Positions 17,256 through 25,390 are shown, counted from the first letter of the stretch. The stretch: DNA of 64,000 nt from CAWHBO01 sp963827735 (GCA_963827735.1 CAWHBO010000005.1:192524-256523), one strand, 5' to 3'. Program-made: numbers and translations. The notes: generated from the sequence alone by a model not told the origin.

Positions 17256-18521
17256 ATGAAAGATGAAATCATCGCCGGTCTTGATATCGGCTCAACTTCA
17301 ATCCGTTTGGTGGTCGGACAGCCCAAGAATGACGGCAATGGTGAAAAATTGCAGATCATTGGCGCAGTGTCGGTGGAAGCGCACGGGATCAACAAAGGAG
17401 CCGTCAAATCCATTGATGACGTGACCTCATCAATTTCAGCCTGTTTGGAAAAAGCGGAAAGACTGGTCGGTGTGCCGGTGGAAAGCGTTTGGGTTTCCAT
17501 AAATTCGCCCCATACCAGATGTGAGAAAAGCCGCGGGGTGGTGGCAATCGGCAGAAGCGACGGAGAAATCACTCAAGATGACATTGAAAGAGCGTTGGAA
17601 GCCGCGCGTGCCCTTTCCGTTCCACCCAATTACGAAATTTTACATGTGATACCGGTAAAATTCACCGTAGACAATCAGGAAGACATCAAAGATCCCATCG
17701 GTATGACAGGGGTGCGCTTGGAAGTGGAAACATTGATCATCCAGGGGCTTACCAGCCAGATCAAAAATTTAACCAAAGCCATCTTCAGAACCGGTTTGGA
17801 CATTGAAGATTTGGTTTTATCTCCTCTGGCGGCCGCGGAAGCCGTTATCGGCGAAAAGCAGAAAGAGCTTGGCTCGGCTTTGATCAACATCGGCGCCAGC
17901 ACCACGAGCGTCGCCGTCTTTGAAGAAGGTGAACTTTTACATACAGCCGTCATCCCGATCGGCTCAGAGCATATCACTTCTGATATCGCCATTGGCCTTC
18001 GGTGTCCTTTGAACTTGGCAGAGAGGATAAAGAAAGAAATCGGCAATGCTTGGCCGGAAAACTACAAGAAAAATGAAAAAATAGACATGTCGGAAATTGC
18101 CGCCGAAGAAGGGGCGGAAGGAGAGCTCAAAGAAGTTTCACAAAAGTATTTATCAGAAATCATTGAAGCCCGCGTGGAAGAGATTTTTGAAAAAGTTGAC
18201 GACGAATTCAAAAAGATTGAACGTTCCGGCATGCTTCCGGGCGGAGTATACCTGATCGGCGGAGGCACAAAACTGGCGGATATCATTGAAGTTGCAAAAA
18301 AGACCTTACGACTCCCAGCCAGTCTGGGCGCAAACAGAAATGTCCGGACCGTCATTGATAAAGTAAATGAAACTGATTACCTAACCGCCCTCGGGCTGAC
18401 AGCTTGGGGCGCAAAGGTGGCAGAAAGTTCCGGCGGAGGCAGCGGATTCAAAGGCGGAAAGATGAAGATTGGAAAATCGGTGGAGAAGATCAAGGATTGG
18501 GTGAAGAATTTGATACCATAG
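17256..18521 (+). CDS. ftsA: Cell division protein FtsA
   Basis: 421 residues, normal for the family. FtsA is an actin-like ATPase that tethers FtsZ to the membrane and recruits the divisome. Actin-fold signatures are IAGLDIGSTSIRLVVGQ (phosphate 1), the SHS2/1C region with VWVSINSPHTRCEKSRGVV, INIGASTTSVAVFEEGELL (phosphate 2) and GGVYLIGGGTKLADI (adenosine). The extreme C-terminus (KIGKSVEKIKDWVKNLIP) is an amphipathic helix, the membrane-targeting sequence, after a Gly/Ser-rich linker. The usual neighbour ftsZ is absent; the next gene is glyS. The start ATG has no strong Shine-Dalgarno site. Confidence 0.94.
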   Translation: MKDEIIAGLDIGSTSIRLVVGQPKNDGNGEKLQIIGAVSVEAHGINKGAVKSIDDVTSSISACLEKAERLVGVPVESVWVSINSPHTRCEKSRGVVAIGRSDGEITQDDIERALEAARALSVPPNYEILHVIPVKFTVDNQEDIKDPIGMTGVRLEVETLIIQGLTSQIKNLTKAIFRTGLDIEDLVLSPLAAAEAVIGEKQKELGSALINIGASTTSVAVFEEGELLHTAVIPIGSEHITSDIAIGLRCPLNLAERIKKEIGNAWPENYKKNEKIDMSEIAAEEGAEGELKEVSQKYLSEIIEARVEEIFEKVDDEFKKIERSGMLPGGVYLIGGGTKLADIIEVAKKTLRLPASLGANRNVRTVIDKVNETDYLTALGLTAWGAKVAESSGGGSGFKGGKMKIGKSVEKIKDWVKNLIP

Positions 18522-18658
18522 TTTACGAAATACAAATTTATACAAAGATACAAATATACAAATATACAAATATACAAAATACGAACTTATACAAATATAC
18601 AAACAAACGTTTTTTTTAAACTTTTTTGTATATTTGTATAAGTTCGTATTTTGTATAG
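18522..18658. repeat. AT-rich intergenic hairpin repeat
   Basis: Runs of ATACAAAT (18,528-18,600) are answered by runs of the reverse complement (18,625-18,655, TTTGTATAAGTTCGTATTTT). The two halves fold into a long imperfect hairpin between ftsA and glyS. It may also terminate ftsA. Confidence 0.85.
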
Positions 18659-18682
18659 CAAAAATAAGTTAACCAAAAAAAT

Positions 18683-20071
18683 ATGACAGAAAACTTAACT
18701 TTAGAAAAAATCGTTTCTTTCTCAAAACGCCGCGGCTTCATTTTTCCTTCCTCGGAAATTTACGGCGGCTTTGCAGCTGTGTATGATTACGGCCCATACG
18801 GCGTTGAGCTTTCCAAAAACATCAAAAATGAGTGGTGGAAAGCGATGGTGCAGATGAGAGAAGACATCGTCGGGCTGGACTCTGGCATTTTTATGCATCC
18901 GCGCATCTGGGAAGCTTCCGGCCATGTGGCGGGGTTTTCTGACCCGCTTTCAGAATGCAAGACCTGCCACATGCGAGTCAGGGTTGACCATCTTTTGGAA
19001 GATATCGGCATCACGGCGGACGAGAAAATGACCGAGGATGAGATCAATGATTTGTTCAACCAAAACAAAAAAAAGATCAAATGCCCCAAGTGCGGGAACA
19101 GTGATTTTTCCGAAGCCAAAAAATTCAACCTGCTTGTCAAATCCAATCTGGGAAATTTTACCGGTGATTGGGACAAAGAGCCGGCTTATCTCCGCGGTGA
19201 GACCTGCCAGGGGATTTATGTGAATTACAAGAATGTTTTGGATTCAGCGCGGGTTCAGATTCCTTTCGGCATCGCGCAGATCGGCAAAGCCTTCCGCAAC
19301 GAGATCACCGCGCGGCAGTTCATTTTCCGCACCCGCGAATTTGAACAGATGGAAATGCAATTTTTTACTTCTCCGGAAAAAGAAATGGAAGAATATGAAA
19401 AGTTAAGGCAGGCAAGATGGCAATATTATCTGGATCTCGGAATCAAAGAAGAAAATTTGAAATGGCACAAGCACGAGAATTTGGTTTTTTATGCCAAGGA
19501 AGCATATGACATTGAATATAATTTCCCCTTCGGCTTTAAAGAGCTGGAAGGAGTCCATGCGCGCGGGGACTATGACCTGACACAGCACAGCAAATTTTCC
19601 GGAAAAGATCTCTCATACGTTGACCAGCGCGCAAATGAAAAATATATGCCGCATATCATTGAATCTTCCGTCGGAGTCGGCCGGACCTTGCTGGCTGTTA
19701 TGTGCGATGCTTATGTTGAGGAGGAAGTCGATGGCGGGGAGCTGAGAACTGTCCTTAAGTTCCCAAGAAAATTAGCGCCGATAAAAATCGCGGTTTTTCC
19801 GCTTCTGAAAAACAAACCGGTTTTGGTAAGCAAGGCTGAGGAAATCTTCAAATCATTATCAAAAGATTATATGTGTGAGTTTGACGACAACGGCAACATC
19901 GGCAAACGCTATCGCCGCCAAGATGAGATCGGCACGCCGTTCTGCGTGACGGTGGATTTTGAAACGATTGAAAAAGATAGCATGGTCACCGTCAGGGACA
20001 GGGATACGATGAAACAGGAGCGGGTTTTAATAAATAATTTGAAGGGATATTTTGTGGAGAAATTTGTTTAG
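18683..20071 (+). CDS. glyS: Glycyl-tRNA synthetase, homodimeric (GlyQS) type
   Basis: 462 residues, standard for the single-chain class II enzyme that charges tRNA-Gly. Landmarks are GFIFPSSEIYGGFAAVYDYG at the N-terminus, motif 2 in FRNEITARQFIFRTREFEQ, and motif 3 in ESSVGVGRTLLAVMCDAY. A four-Cys zinc ribbon is formed by CKTCHMR and CPKCG (about 93 and 134). The anticodon-binding domain (PIKIAVFPLLKNKPVLVSKA to the end) is complete. All catalytic features are present. The gene stands alone between a hairpin spacer and a terminator. Confidence 0.95.
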   Translation: MTENLTLEKIVSFSKRRGFIFPSSEIYGGFAAVYDYGPYGVELSKNIKNEWWKAMVQMREDIVGLDSGIFMHPRIWEASGHVAGFSDPLSECKTCHMRVRVDHLLEDIGITADEKMTEDEINDLFNQNKKKIKCPKCGNSDFSEAKKFNLLVKSNLGNFTGDWDKEPAYLRGETCQGIYVNYKNVLDSARVQIPFGIAQIGKAFRNEITARQFIFRTREFEQMEMQFFTSPEKEMEEYEKLRQARWQYYLDLGIKEENLKWHKHENLVFYAKEAYDIEYNFPFGFKELEGVHARGDYDLTQHSKFSGKDLSYVDQRANEKYMPHIIESSVGVGRTLLAVMCDAYVEEEVDGGELRTVLKFPRKLAPIKIAVFPLLKNKPVLVSKAEEIFKSLSKDYMCEFDDNGNIGKRYRRQDEIGTPFCVTVDFETIEKDSMVTVRDRDTMKQERVLINNLKGYFVEKFV

Positions 20072-20124
20072 CAGGAAAAAATTTGAAATTAGAAAATTAG
20101 GAAATTAAGAAATTGGGAATTTTA

Positions 20125-20153
20125 AAAGGCATCCGTTCTTCTGGATGCCTTTT
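20125..20153. terminator. Terminator shared by convergent genes
   Basis: AAAAGGCATCC and GGATGCCTTTT pair around a short loop. It lies between glyS (+) and the 20551 gene (-), which converge here. Confidence 0.8.
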
Positions 20154-20179
20154 CCTGTCTATTGCTATTTGCGGTATTT

Positions 20180-20551
20180 TTATTCGTGATTTACGGTGCT
20201 ATTTACCATTTTTCCCATTACTTTTGCCATTGGTTCAGGCATGCAGATGTTGGGGCTGTATAGAAACTCCCTTTCTTTATTTACAAAAAAATGCAAGAGA
20301 AGCATTATTAGGCTCATATTGGAAATAAAAATGGTGTTATTTTTTATGCCTACAATTGTTCCTTTTTCCGACGGATTGAAATTTTTGGAGAAAGTCAAAA
20401 AGCAGATCTGATCTTCTTGGTGCTCAATCTTAAATCTCCATGCCCCATCTTTTTCCGGGACAGAATTTTCAACGACATTGGTAATTAATTCCAGTAGCTC
20501 ATTATGGGAAATTATATCCACCATTATCGAATTTGTTCCGATTCCTGTCAT
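20180..20551 (-). CDS. Hypothetical protein, 123 residues
   Basis: It starts at the ATG at 20551, with AGGAGG eight bases upstream on the minus strand and an AT-rich -10-like TATAAT further up, so it looks expressed. The product (MTGIGTNSIMVDIISHNELL at the start) has an acidic first half, a short hydrophobic stretch (about 80-91, SLIMLLLHFFV) and no signal peptide. It stands alone, convergent with glyS. I do not recognise the family; a small regulatory or stress protein is possible but unsupported. Confidence 0.6.
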   Translation of the reverse strand: MTGIGTNSIMVDIISHNELLELITNVVENSVPEKDGAWRFKIEHQEDQICFLTFSKNFNPSEKGTIVGIKNNTIFISNMSLIMLLLHFFVNKEREFLYSPNICMPEPMAKVMGKMVNSTVNHE

Positions 20552-20666
20552 TTTTATCCTCCTGATTATAGTTTTGTAGATATTATATTAACCGATAAAT
20601 CGGATTTTTTTAAAGATCATAGTTAAAGATAAAATAGCGTAAAATTTGGTTTAAGTCAATGCCTTG

Positions 20667-20752
20667 GTCATCCTGAACGAAGCGTAGCGGAGTGAAGGAT
20701 CCCGACGTGCATTGATAAAGCAACGGGATCCTTCACTATCGTTCAGGATGAC
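20667..20752. repeat. GTCATCCTGAACG-type interspersed hairpin repeat
   Basis: The left arm GTCATCCTGAACGAAGCGTA and following GTGAAGGATCCCG is answered by CGGGATCCTTCAC and GTTCAGGATGAC, giving a long hairpin. Closely similar palindromes (GTCATCCTGA..GTGAAGGATC) are scattered in many bacterial genomes; this is one copy, upstream of the glycerate kinase gene. Confidence 0.9.
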
Positions 20753-20797
20753 AGATTAAATTTGTTTTAACGATCAAAAAATGCTAAAATATCAAAT

Positions 20798-22144
20798 ATG
20801 CCCATCATCAAGAACAAAAAAGACCTCTCCACCACTCCAAAAAGAAAAATCGCTTTGGACATGATTGAAGCCGGCCTCAAAGCCGTTGACCCCAAAATTC
20901 TTTTGCGGAATTCTTTTAAATATAACGCGGATTTCAATTCCATTGAGATTCAGAACAAGATTTATGACGTCTTATCCGGACGGCTTTTTGTCATCGGCGG
21001 AGGAAAAGCATCAGGGGCGATGGCTGAAGAGTTGGAAAATATAATCGGCCCGAAAAGAATAACGGCCGGGGTGGTAAATGTTCCGGAAGGAAATTTCAAA
21101 ACCAAAAAGATCAAGACCATCAAAGCCGGGCATCCTTTGCCTGATATCAATGGAGTAAGAGGCGTAAAAAAAATGCTTGATCTTAAGGAGAAGTTCAAGA
21201 TCGGCAAAAAGGACCTGGTCATCTGCCTCATTTCCGGCGGCGCCTCAGCCATGATCAGCATGCCGCGCGTTGGAATAACATTGTCTGACAACCAAAAAAC
21301 CACCAAGCTCTTTTTGGAAAGCGGCGCGGATATAAATGAAGTGAACACCATTCGCAAGCATTTGTCTTTGGTTAAAGGCGGCCAATTGGCGGAATTTTTT
21401 AAGCCGGCGCAAGTCGTTTCCATCATCATCTCCGATGTGGTCGGCAACAGCCCGGCGGTCATCGGTTCCGGACCGACTGTCAATGACCCCACGACTTTTA
21501 AAGACGCTTTCGCCATCGCGGAAAAATACGATCTTTTTGCAAAATTACCGTCCAAAGTTTCGGAGCTCTTGCGGCGCGGAGCTAAGGGAAAAGAAAGGGA
21601 AACACCCAAAAATCTAACGAACGCTCAAAATTTCATCATTGGAAAAAATTCCCTTGCCATGGAAGCCATGGCTCATTGCGCCAAAAATTACGGCTTGAAC
21701 CCATTGATCGTAAGCGCGGAAATGATCGGCCGCTCAATTGATGCCGCCAACATAATCGCTCAGGACATCTTGAAAGGAGAATATAAGAAATTCTCCTGCC
21801 TCTTGTATGGCGGTGAAACCACTCCGGTCTTGCCGGAAAATTACGGAAAAGGCGGCCGCAACCAGCATTTAGCGGCCGAGATGGCAGTCGCCTTGAAAGA
21901 TAACGCACCTAAGGATTGGGTGTTTGCGAGTCTGGCGTCTGATGGCCGTGATTTTCTCAAAGGCATCGCCGGCGCCATTGTTGATGGCAGCACTCTGCGC
22001 CGCGCTGAAGCAAAAGATTTGGATTATAAAAAATATATAGAAAATTACGATACGGCCACGATGTTCAAGAAAATCGGGCAGAGTCTCATCAAGACCGATG
22101 AAACCGGCACCAATGTCGGGGATTTGGTCGTATATTTACAATAA
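20798..22144 (+). CDS. Glycerate 2-kinase (DUF4147/MOFRL family)
   Basis: 448 residues. The enzyme phosphorylates D-glycerate to 2-phosphoglycerate, feeding lower glycolysis. The N-terminal domain carries FVIGGGKASGAMAEELENII, ISGGASAMISMPRVGITL, NTIRKHLSLVKGGQLAEF and ISDVVGNSPAVIGSGPTVND, all hallmark sequences. The C-terminal MOFRL domain has LYGGETTPVLPENYGKGGRN and FASLASDGRDFLKGIAGAIV. The length and all blocks are intact. Older annotation of this family as hydroxypyruvate reductase should be ignored. The gene is followed after eight bases by a metallo-beta-lactamase gene with its own ribosome site, so they are probably one transcript. Confidence 0.92.
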   Translation: MPIIKNKKDLSTTPKRKIALDMIEAGLKAVDPKILLRNSFKYNADFNSIEIQNKIYDVLSGRLFVIGGGKASGAMAEELENIIGPKRITAGVVNVPEGNFKTKKIKTIKAGHPLPDINGVRGVKKMLDLKEKFKIGKKDLVICLISGGASAMISMPRVGITLSDNQKTTKLFLESGADINEVNTIRKHLSLVKGGQLAEFFKPAQVVSIIISDVVGNSPAVIGSGPTVNDPTTFKDAFAIAEKYDLFAKLPSKVSELLRRGAKGKERETPKNLTNAQNFIIGKNSLAMEAMAHCAKNYGLNPLIVSAEMIGRSIDAANIIAQDILKGEYKKFSCLLYGGETTPVLPENYGKGGRNQHLAAEMAVALKDNAPKDWVFASLASDGRDFLKGIAGAIVDGSTLRRAEAKDLDYKKYIENYDTATMFKKIGQSLIKTDETGTNVGDLVVYLQ

Positions 22145-22152
22145 GGAGGGGG

Positions 22153-23019
22153 ATGAAATTAAAATTTCAAAAATTTTTGATTTGGGCGGGGATGTTGCTC
22201 GTGGTTGCGGCGATTCCCGTTTTTTGGTATTTAAGCAACAAAATTCCCGCGGAAAGAAAATTGGAAGTAGATTTTTTGGATGTGGGCCAAGGCGATGCCA
22301 GCTTGATCAAAACGCCATTCGGCCAGAACGTTCTGATTGATGGCGGACCGGACTCCGGTGTGCTTAAGGCGCTGGCAAGCAACCTTTCTTGGTGGGATCG
22401 CCGCATTGATCTTGTGATACTGACGCATCCGCACGACGACCATGTTGCCGGACTCAATCAAGTGCTGAGAAGATATGATGTAAAAAAAATCGCTTATACC
22501 GGGGTCGTCCATAATTCCCCGGCATTTCTGGCTTGGCTTGATTTGATCAACAAAAAAAAGATACCGCTTTTGATCATTGACCGTCCGCAAAAAATCGTGC
22601 TGGGTGGTGATTGTTTTCTGGATGTGATTTATCCGCTTCAGAGTTTTCTGGGAAAGGAAATTGAAAATCTTAACAATTCTTCCATCGTGGTAAAATTGGT
22701 TTACGGACAGACCGGTTTTCTTTTTACCGGAGACGCTGAACAGGAAGAAGAAAAAGAAATTCTCGGCGCCAAGTTTCCCGGAGCGGATGTGCTCAAAGTC
22801 GGACATCATGGATCAGATACCGCCAGCAGCGAAGATTTTTTGGCGGCAGTGCTTCCCAAAATTTCAGTGATTGAACTGGGGAAAGATAATGACTTTGGCC
22901 ATCCAAGCGGAAGGACATTGAAAAAGCTGGAACGGCTGAAGTCGGAAATTTTCCGCACCGACCTTAATGGAACAGTAAAGATTGTAAGCGATGGTAAGAA
23001 TATAAGCGTATTACAATAA
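22153..23019 (+). CDS. ComEC/Rec2-like metallo-beta-lactamase domain protein, membrane-anchored
   Basis: 288 residues; AAGGAGGGGG precedes the ATG. One N-terminal membrane helix (about 9-27) is followed by a metallo-beta-lactamase fold: VDFLDVGQGDASLIKTPFG, the metal motif LTHPHDDHVAG (His92, His94, Asp96, His97), FLFTGDAEQEEE, and LKVGHHGSDTASSEDFL. This matches the C-terminal hydrolase domain of the DNA-uptake protein ComEC, here without the competence channel. Free-standing versions are common in CPR genomes. They may trim incoming DNA or act as extracellular nucleases; the substrate is not known. Confidence 0.88.
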   Translation: MKLKFQKFLIWAGMLLVVAAIPVFWYLSNKIPAERKLEVDFLDVGQGDASLIKTPFGQNVLIDGGPDSGVLKALASNLSWWDRRIDLVILTHPHDDHVAGLNQVLRRYDVKKIAYTGVVHNSPAFLAWLDLINKKKIPLLIIDRPQKIVLGGDCFLDVIYPLQSFLGKEIENLNNSSIVVKLVYGQTGFLFTGDAEQEEEKEILGAKFPGADVLKVGHHGSDTASSEDFLAAVLPKISVIELGKDNDFGHPSGRTLKKLERLKSEIFRTDLNGTVKIVSDGKNISVLQ

Positions 23020-23112
23020 GCTTTTTTGCCTTGATTTTATTTTATATTTCTTTTATAATTACGGGTAGTTATTGGATTATGGGTTATTATGGTATGAAGT
23101 TAAAAGATGTTA

Positions 23113-23270
23113 AAATTCCAAATTACAAATAACAAATTTCAAATAAATTCAAAATTACAAATTCAAAACATTTTGTTAAAACCAATTTTGAGTAATAAAA
23201 AATTTGGATGAATATTTAGAATTTAGAATTTAGAATTTATTTGAAATTTGTTATTTGTTATTTGGAATTT
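23113..23270. repeat. AT-rich intergenic hairpin repeat
   Basis: AAATTCCAAATTACAAATAA at the left is mirrored by TTATTTGTTATTTGGAATTT at the right, with looser repeats of AATTCAAA between. Together they form a long hairpin upstream of the receiver-domain gene. Confidence 0.88.
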
Positions 23271-23310
23271 ATTCAAATTAACAATATACGCGAATGCGTA
23301 ATATAAAAAT

Positions 23311-23682
23311 ATGCCCGACAAAAAAATACTTCTCGTAGAAGACGACAAGATGATCAGCTCAATGTATGAAACCAAATTAAAACAAGACGGTTATATGATC
23401 ATATTGGCGGATAACGGCGCCATGGCGATTGACTTGGCCGTGAAAGAAAGACCGGACATCATCCTCTTGGACATAATCCTGCCTCAGCTTGACGGCTTTG
23501 CCGTTTTGCAGGAGTTAAGATCTTCGCCGAGCATGAAAAAGATACCGATTTTGATGCTGACAAATTTAGGAACTTCCGAAGATCAGGAAAAGGGCAAACA
23601 GCTTGGGGCCACCGCGTATTTTGTGAAAGCGAACCTGACTCCGGCTCAGATCAGCGAAAAAGTAAAAGAATTCTTAAGTTGA
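23311..23682 (+). CDS. Single-domain response regulator (CheY-like)
   Basis: 123 residues, one receiver domain and nothing else. The acidic pocket is Glu10-Asp11-Asp12 (LVEDDKM), the phospho-acceptor Asp54 (ILLDIILPQLDGF), the switch Thr84 (LMLTNLG) and Lys106 (YFVKANL). All conserved residues are present, so phosphorylation by a histidine kinase is expected, but no kinase is nearby. Lone receivers of this type are frequent in CPR genomes and may act on pili or motility. The gene stops with TGA, which shows that TGA is not reassigned here. Confidence 0.92.
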   Translation: MPDKKILLVEDDKMISSMYETKLKQDGYMIILADNGAMAIDLAVKERPDIILLDIILPQLDGFAVLQELRSSPSMKKIPILMLTNLGTSEDQEKGKQLGATAYFVKANLTPAQISEKVKEFLS

Positions 23683-23709
23683 TACCAAAAAATACTATTA
23701 AATTTTCAA

Positions 23710-23806
23710 GACCCACAAATCTACAAATTTCAACAAATCAACAAATCCGATTTAAACGTTTTATATAAAATTTCTAGATTTGTTGTGAATTTGTTGATTT
23801 GTGGGT
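23710..23806. repeat. AT-rich intergenic hairpin repeat
   Basis: ACCCACAAATCTACAAATTT at the left is answered by TTGTTGATTTGTGGGT at the right. The ACAAATC vocabulary is the same as in the repeat at 3,361. Confidence 0.9.
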
Positions 23807-23836
23807 AAAATATAAACTATAATTTTTTGACATTTT

Positions 23837-24439
23837 ATGAAGACTGAAAAAACATTAGTGATCATCAAACCGGATGGAGTCCAGCGCTCTTTGATTGGAG
23901 AGATCGTTAAACGCTATGAACGAGTCGGCCTTAAGCTCATTGCCATGAAGATGGTACAGCCGGCGGAAGATATGGCGACCAGGCATTATTACGAAGTGGG
24001 GGGCGATGAATGGATTGAAGAAGTTGGACGCAAAGCGCGCGCCGCTTATGAGAAAAAAGGCCAGGAATCACCGTATAAGACCAACAAAGACAATGGCTGG
24101 GCAGTGCTTAAAGCCAATGCCAAGTATTTAAGCGCCGGGCCGGTCGTTGCCATGATCTGGCAAGGAGCCTCGGCCGTTGAATTGGTCAGAAAACTTACCG
24201 GCGCCACCGCGCCTCTTATGGCTGACGTCGGAACGATCCGCGGTGATTTTACGCTTGATTCATACGCTTTGGCCGATACAGATCAGAGAAGCGTCAGGAA
24301 TTTGATCCACGCTTCCGGAACGACTGATGAAGCAAGACAAGAGATTAAGATCTGGTTTGAGGAAGATGAGATTATGAAATATAAAAGCATACAGGAAAGG
24401 ATTTTGTATGATGTTAATTTGGATGGGATTAGGGAATAG
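23837..24439 (+). CDS. ndk: Nucleoside diphosphate kinase with an internal insertion
   Basis: 200 residues against a usual 130-155. The enzyme equalises NTP and dNTP pools through a phospho-His intermediate. EKTLVIIKPDGVQRSLIGEI begins the fold; the catalytic His158 is in VRNLIHASG, where the family has NxIHGSD. TGATAPLMADVGTIRGDF provides nucleotide-binding residues. The extra length is an insertion at about 55-90 (EWIEEVGRKARAAYEKKGQ and following) together with an extended C-terminus. Extended NDKs are seen in archaea and several CPR lineages. The nucleophile is present, so activity is expected. Confidence 0.92.
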   Translation: MKTEKTLVIIKPDGVQRSLIGEIVKRYERVGLKLIAMKMVQPAEDMATRHYYEVGGDEWIEEVGRKARAAYEKKGQESPYKTNKDNGWAVLKANAKYLSAGPVVAMIWQGASAVELVRKLTGATAPLMADVGTIRGDFTLDSYALADTDQRSVRNLIHASGTTDEARQEIKIWFEEDEIMKYKSIQERILYDVNLDGIRE

Positions 24440-24499
24440 GAAATTAGGAAATTAGAAATTAAGAAATTGGGATATTTGGATATCTAGATTGGGAAAATA

Positions 24500-24527
24500 T
24501 TGACAAATATAATAGTTGTCCTATAAT
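24500..24527 (+). promoter_or_regulatory. Near-consensus sigma-70 promoter
   Basis: TTGACA (24500-24505) and TATAAT (24522-24527) with a 16-base spacer. This is the best promoter in the CPR part and drives only a short unit ending at about 24,686. Confidence 0.8.
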
Positions 24528-24535
24528 GATTATAT

Positions 24536-24634
24536 ATGAATAAAACCACCCCAAAACTGAGCATTTCACAAACCATCATTATTATGGTCGTCTTGTTGCT
24601 TGGCGCTCGGGTGGCTCGTTTAGCGGTTGTGTAA
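24536..24634 (+). CDS. Putative 32-residue membrane peptide
   Basis: ATG at 24536 to TAA at 24634 encodes MNKTTPKLSISQTIIIMVVL and then LLGARVARLAVV. The central stretch (about 13-24) is strongly hydrophobic, long enough for a short membrane helix, with positive charges on both sides. The ATG is only nine bases after a near-consensus -10 box, so translation would be leaderless or nearly so; no Shine-Dalgarno site fits. A terminator follows within 20 bases. It could be a small membrane regulator, or the transcript could act as an RNA and the frame be fortuitous. Confidence 0.5.
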   Translation: MNKTTPKLSISQTIIIMVVLLLGARVARLAVV

Positions 24635-24651
24635 AAAGTTTACATAAAGAC

Positions 24652-24686
24652 AAAAAAGGCCATCCGAAAAGGACGGCCTTTTTTGT
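24652..24686 (+). terminator. Intrinsic terminator of the small-peptide unit
   Basis: AAAAAAGGCCATCC and GGACGGCCTTTTTT pair with one mismatch around GAAAA, followed by a T tract. Confidence 0.85.
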
Positions 24687-24827
24687 TGGTTCTTTGAAAA
24701 AGAAAAAAGAATAAAAAAATAAAAAGAACAAGAAGAATGAAAAGACGGATATTGGGAGATTTGGAAATTAGAATATTGGAAAGTTAGAGAGTTGGTATTA
24801 TTAATCTTTAAGAAAAAGGAGAAAAAC

Positions 24828-25040
24828 ATGGATATTCAAGCAATGGAATCAGAAGACAGAACCAATGAATGGGTAGAGAAAGGAGTGAGGGTAAGGAATA
24901 ATATATCAACGCAAATTAATGTTTTGGAAAAAAGATTGATATCAGGAAATGGGTATGATCGAGAGAAAACCATGTTTGATCTGGAAACGGCTCAAAAGGG
25001 GCTTACGAAATTTTTTGAAAAACATCCACCAATGTTTTAA
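24828..25040 (+). CDS. Hypothetical 70-residue acidic protein
   Basis: The start ATG at 24828 is set by AAAAAGGAG about ten bases upstream. The product begins MDIQAMESEDRTNEWVEKGV and is predicted to be all-helical, with heptad-like spacing in the middle (INVLEKRLISGNGYDREKTM) and a short C-terminal FFEKHPPMF. There is no signal peptide or membrane helix. No family recognised. It stands alone between two small transcription units. Confidence 0.6.
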   Translation: MDIQAMESEDRTNEWVEKGVRVRNNISTQINVLEKRLISGNGYDREKTMFDLETAQKGLTKFFEKHPPMF

Positions 25041-25201
25041 CGTTTCCAAACAACAAAAGCCGCATGCGGATTTTACCCCGTAAGAAATCCTTAGCGCGAG
25101 GCCGGAGTATCACCGGATAGCGGAAGGGCAAGGCTTAACATTGCAACCGGAAAAAGCGGATTATCGCTTTTTCCGGTTGCCTCAAAATTTTTGTAATTTT
25201 C
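25041..25201 (+). terminator. Spacer with a strong terminator-like hairpin
   Basis: 25143-25180 is a perfect 16-bp stem: GCAACCGGAAAAAGCG pairs with CGCTTTTTCCGGTTGC, then CTCAAAATTTTT. The preceding 100 bases have several short self-complementary stretches (GCCGCATGCGG, GGCCGGAGTATCACCGG) and could be a structured RNA, but no known family is recognised. Confidence 0.6.
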
Positions 25202-25307
25202 TTGCATATTCTTATAAATATGGTATAATTATCCACATAATGGTGAATTTATAATCACCATTAGGGAAAACAAGAAAACGCCCCGCAGTAATGCGGGGCG
25301 TTTTTTT
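25202..25307 (+). ncRNA. Candidate small RNA with its own promoter and terminator
   Basis: TTGCAT (25202-25207) and TATAAT (25224-25229), 16 bases apart, are followed from about 25,236 by roughly 70 transcribed bases. These contain a hairpin (AATGGTGA..TCACCATT) and a strong GC-rich terminator (25277-25307, AACGCCCCGC..GCGGGGCGTTTTTTT). No reading frame or ribosome site is present. The layout is that of a bacterial sRNA; the function is unknown. Confidence 0.55.
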
Positions 25308-25390
25308 ATTTCCGCCCGCCACGAGGTCGCAAAGCGACTTTTTCAGGGGCGTGCCACGAGGTTGCAAAGCAACTTTTCGTGGCTAATGTA
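25308..25390. repeat. Tandem-like GCCACGAGGTCGCAAAGCGACTTTT repeat
   Basis: GCCACGAGGTCGCAAAGCGA (from about 25,318) recurs as GCCACGAGGTTGCAAAGCAA (from about 25,352). Each contains a small hairpin (GTCGCAAAGCGAC and GTTGCAAAGCAAC). The second copy closes with TTTTCGTGGC, making a larger hairpin. Confidence 0.8.
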
